64,000 nt of DNA from Doris montereyensis (lineage: Eukaryota; Mollusca; Gastropoda; Nudibranchia; Dorididae). This document shows positions 1 to 64,000 of the stretch, piece after piece. The notes under the pieces are model-generated. The model saw only the letters and a program-made list of their open reading frames with translations. It had not been told where the DNA came from and ran no database searches. Where the stretch lies: NCBI GenBank assembly GCA_037039925.1, contig JAXRKP010000978.1:118501-182500 (forward strand), given 5' to 3'. Each line of letters opens with the position of its first letter. The stretch's first letter is position 1. Both the position numbers and the translations under genes were made by a program.

Positions 1-23
1 CCGTCTGACTCTCTCCATACAAG

Positions 24-90
24 TTTTGTTTGCAATTTACCCTGTCCACGATATGCAGTGATCTCAGGCTGAGTTATAAGAAAATCATCA
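24..90 (+). repeat. SINE-C, partial
   Basis: SINE-C is a ~140-bp dispersed repeat with the core accatatgcggtgatctcag, cagcaagatgaaag and gtaggacctaccagtagc. This copy: gtccacgatatgcagtgatc. Confidence 0.75.
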
Positions 91-136
91 AGACTCAAAA
101 ACTCTTCTTAGTCCGAAATACTATTGTACATAGAAT

Positions 137-274
137 TTGTTTGATTAATTGAAATTTACCATGTCCATCATTTGCAGTGATCTCAGGGTGGATTAAGAGG
201 AGACAGCAAGATAGAAGTGAAAGAGTGATAGGGAAGGAGCAAGACCTACCAGTAGCAACCCCCAACCGCTCACA
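137..274 (+). repeat. SINE-C, full
   Basis: gtccatcatttgcagtgatc through acctaccagtagcaaccc. Confidence 0.8.
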
Positions 275-364
275 TGTAGAGAACAGATGAATAAACTAAA
301 TAATTTACAACATATTGTAATGAGAATAACAAATCACACATAGCATTGTATTATTATTACCCCA

Positions 365-632
365 TCAACGTTGAATTTTTATTTATTCCATTCTTCATCC
401 ATGTTACAAAATAATTTCAAACTGTGAAGATTAGAAAACGTCTGTAGGTAACACAAGAGCTATACTTATAAATATCTCAGTTGAAGAAGTTACCCGACAT
501 GAATAGGGAATAAACATAATACATCTCAAATCGAAGATTATCCGTAACATATACATATAAACGCGCAACTAGCTCAGATCATCTGTTATGAATTGTTCTG
601 TTCTGTGTTTTGGGTGGAATTATCACATAAAC
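365..632 (-). other. UTP20: UTP20 3' UTR (approximate)
   Basis: Sequence between the TGA at 635-633 and the first minus-strand AATAAA signals. It is AT-rich with no splice sites or repeats seen. The exact cleavage site is not visible; the left limit is a guess. Confidence 0.6.
378..387 (-). other. Poly(A) signal of UTP20
   Basis: Plus strand tttatttatt gives two overlapping minus-strand AATAAA hexamers about 250 nt downstream of the UTP20 stop codon, the expected distance and orientation for the gene's polyadenylation signal. Confidence 0.65.
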
Positions 633-63658
<63,026 letters not shown>

Positions 63659-64000
63659 ATCCTTTAAGTGTAAGTTAATGTATTTATCCAAACATGTAAG
63701 GGTGAATCATTGAGAATAAAGGGCAAATTCTTTAAGATCATCTAAACGGGTTGACAGAGCTCGTTAAAAATCTGTTTTCAACGAGGCAACACCGGGATCA
63801 TAACATGTGCTGTTCGGTGACCCCAAAATAGAAACAAAGCGTGTATTTCCGGGTCATTCATTAGATTTCTTTTCGCTTTAATAGGATTGTCATCGAAATT
63901 TTTTCGACATATTATTATTCTGATTCTGATTCCATGGTGTGGATTTATGTAATGTATCGGATACATTAGACATGATAATATAATAAATAAATAATAATAA
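63659..64000. other. UTP20 5' flank / 5' UTR / upstream intron
   Basis: Should hold the 5' UTR and promoter if exon 1 begins at 63658. No TATA box or CpG-rich stretch stands out; the transcription start cannot be placed. Confidence 0.4.

Overview
The window looks like a piece of an animal nuclear genome, most likely a lophotrochozoan and plausibly a gastropod mollusc. The basis is a gene of about 60 small exons with GT-AG introns, AT-rich introns, tRNA-derived SINEs, APE/RT-type LINE fragments, and introns full of minisatellites. The taxon is an inference; no species-diagnostic gene is present.

Almost the whole window is one protein-coding gene on the minus strand. It is the orthologue of UTP20 (DRIM, the SSU processome component 20), a giant nucleolar HEAT/ARM-repeat protein needed for 18S rRNA maturation. 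It reads right to left. The N-terminal codons are at about 63658, the stop codon is at 635-633, and an AATAAA poly(A) signal lies near 378-387. I could place about 59 coding exons from splice sites, phase and residue-level similarity to animal UTP20, plus two weaker candidates. Summed exon length is about 8.36 kb, or about 2,780 codons, close to the roughly 2,785 residues of human UTP20. I see no second host gene on either strand.

Layout, right to left: 63.7-54.0 kb holds exons 1-9 (N-terminus); 52.1-50.1 kb holds exons 10-12; 50.1-44.7 kb is a disturbed region with a LINE, a 21-bp minisatellite and two doubtful exons; 44.7-38.8 kb holds exons 15-22; 38.8-28.9 kb holds exons 22-33 (DRIM region); 27.9-14.0 kb holds exons 34-47 (middle HEAT region); 13.1-0.6 kb holds exons 48-61 (C-terminal HEAT region and a basic tail).

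Two features stand out. First, the exons carry about a dozen clear single-base frame breaks, often at short homopolymers, plus several junction phase mismatches, with no nonsense substitutions. This looks more like residual assembly indels than decay. Second, at least two intronic minisatellites are built from the gene's own splice junctions. One repeats the exon 9 5' splice site (about 26 units, 52.99-54.06 kb) and the other repeats the exon 22 3' splice site (39.05-39.92 kb). The most abundant dispersed repeat (about 24 copies) lies in a single orientation throughout the gene.
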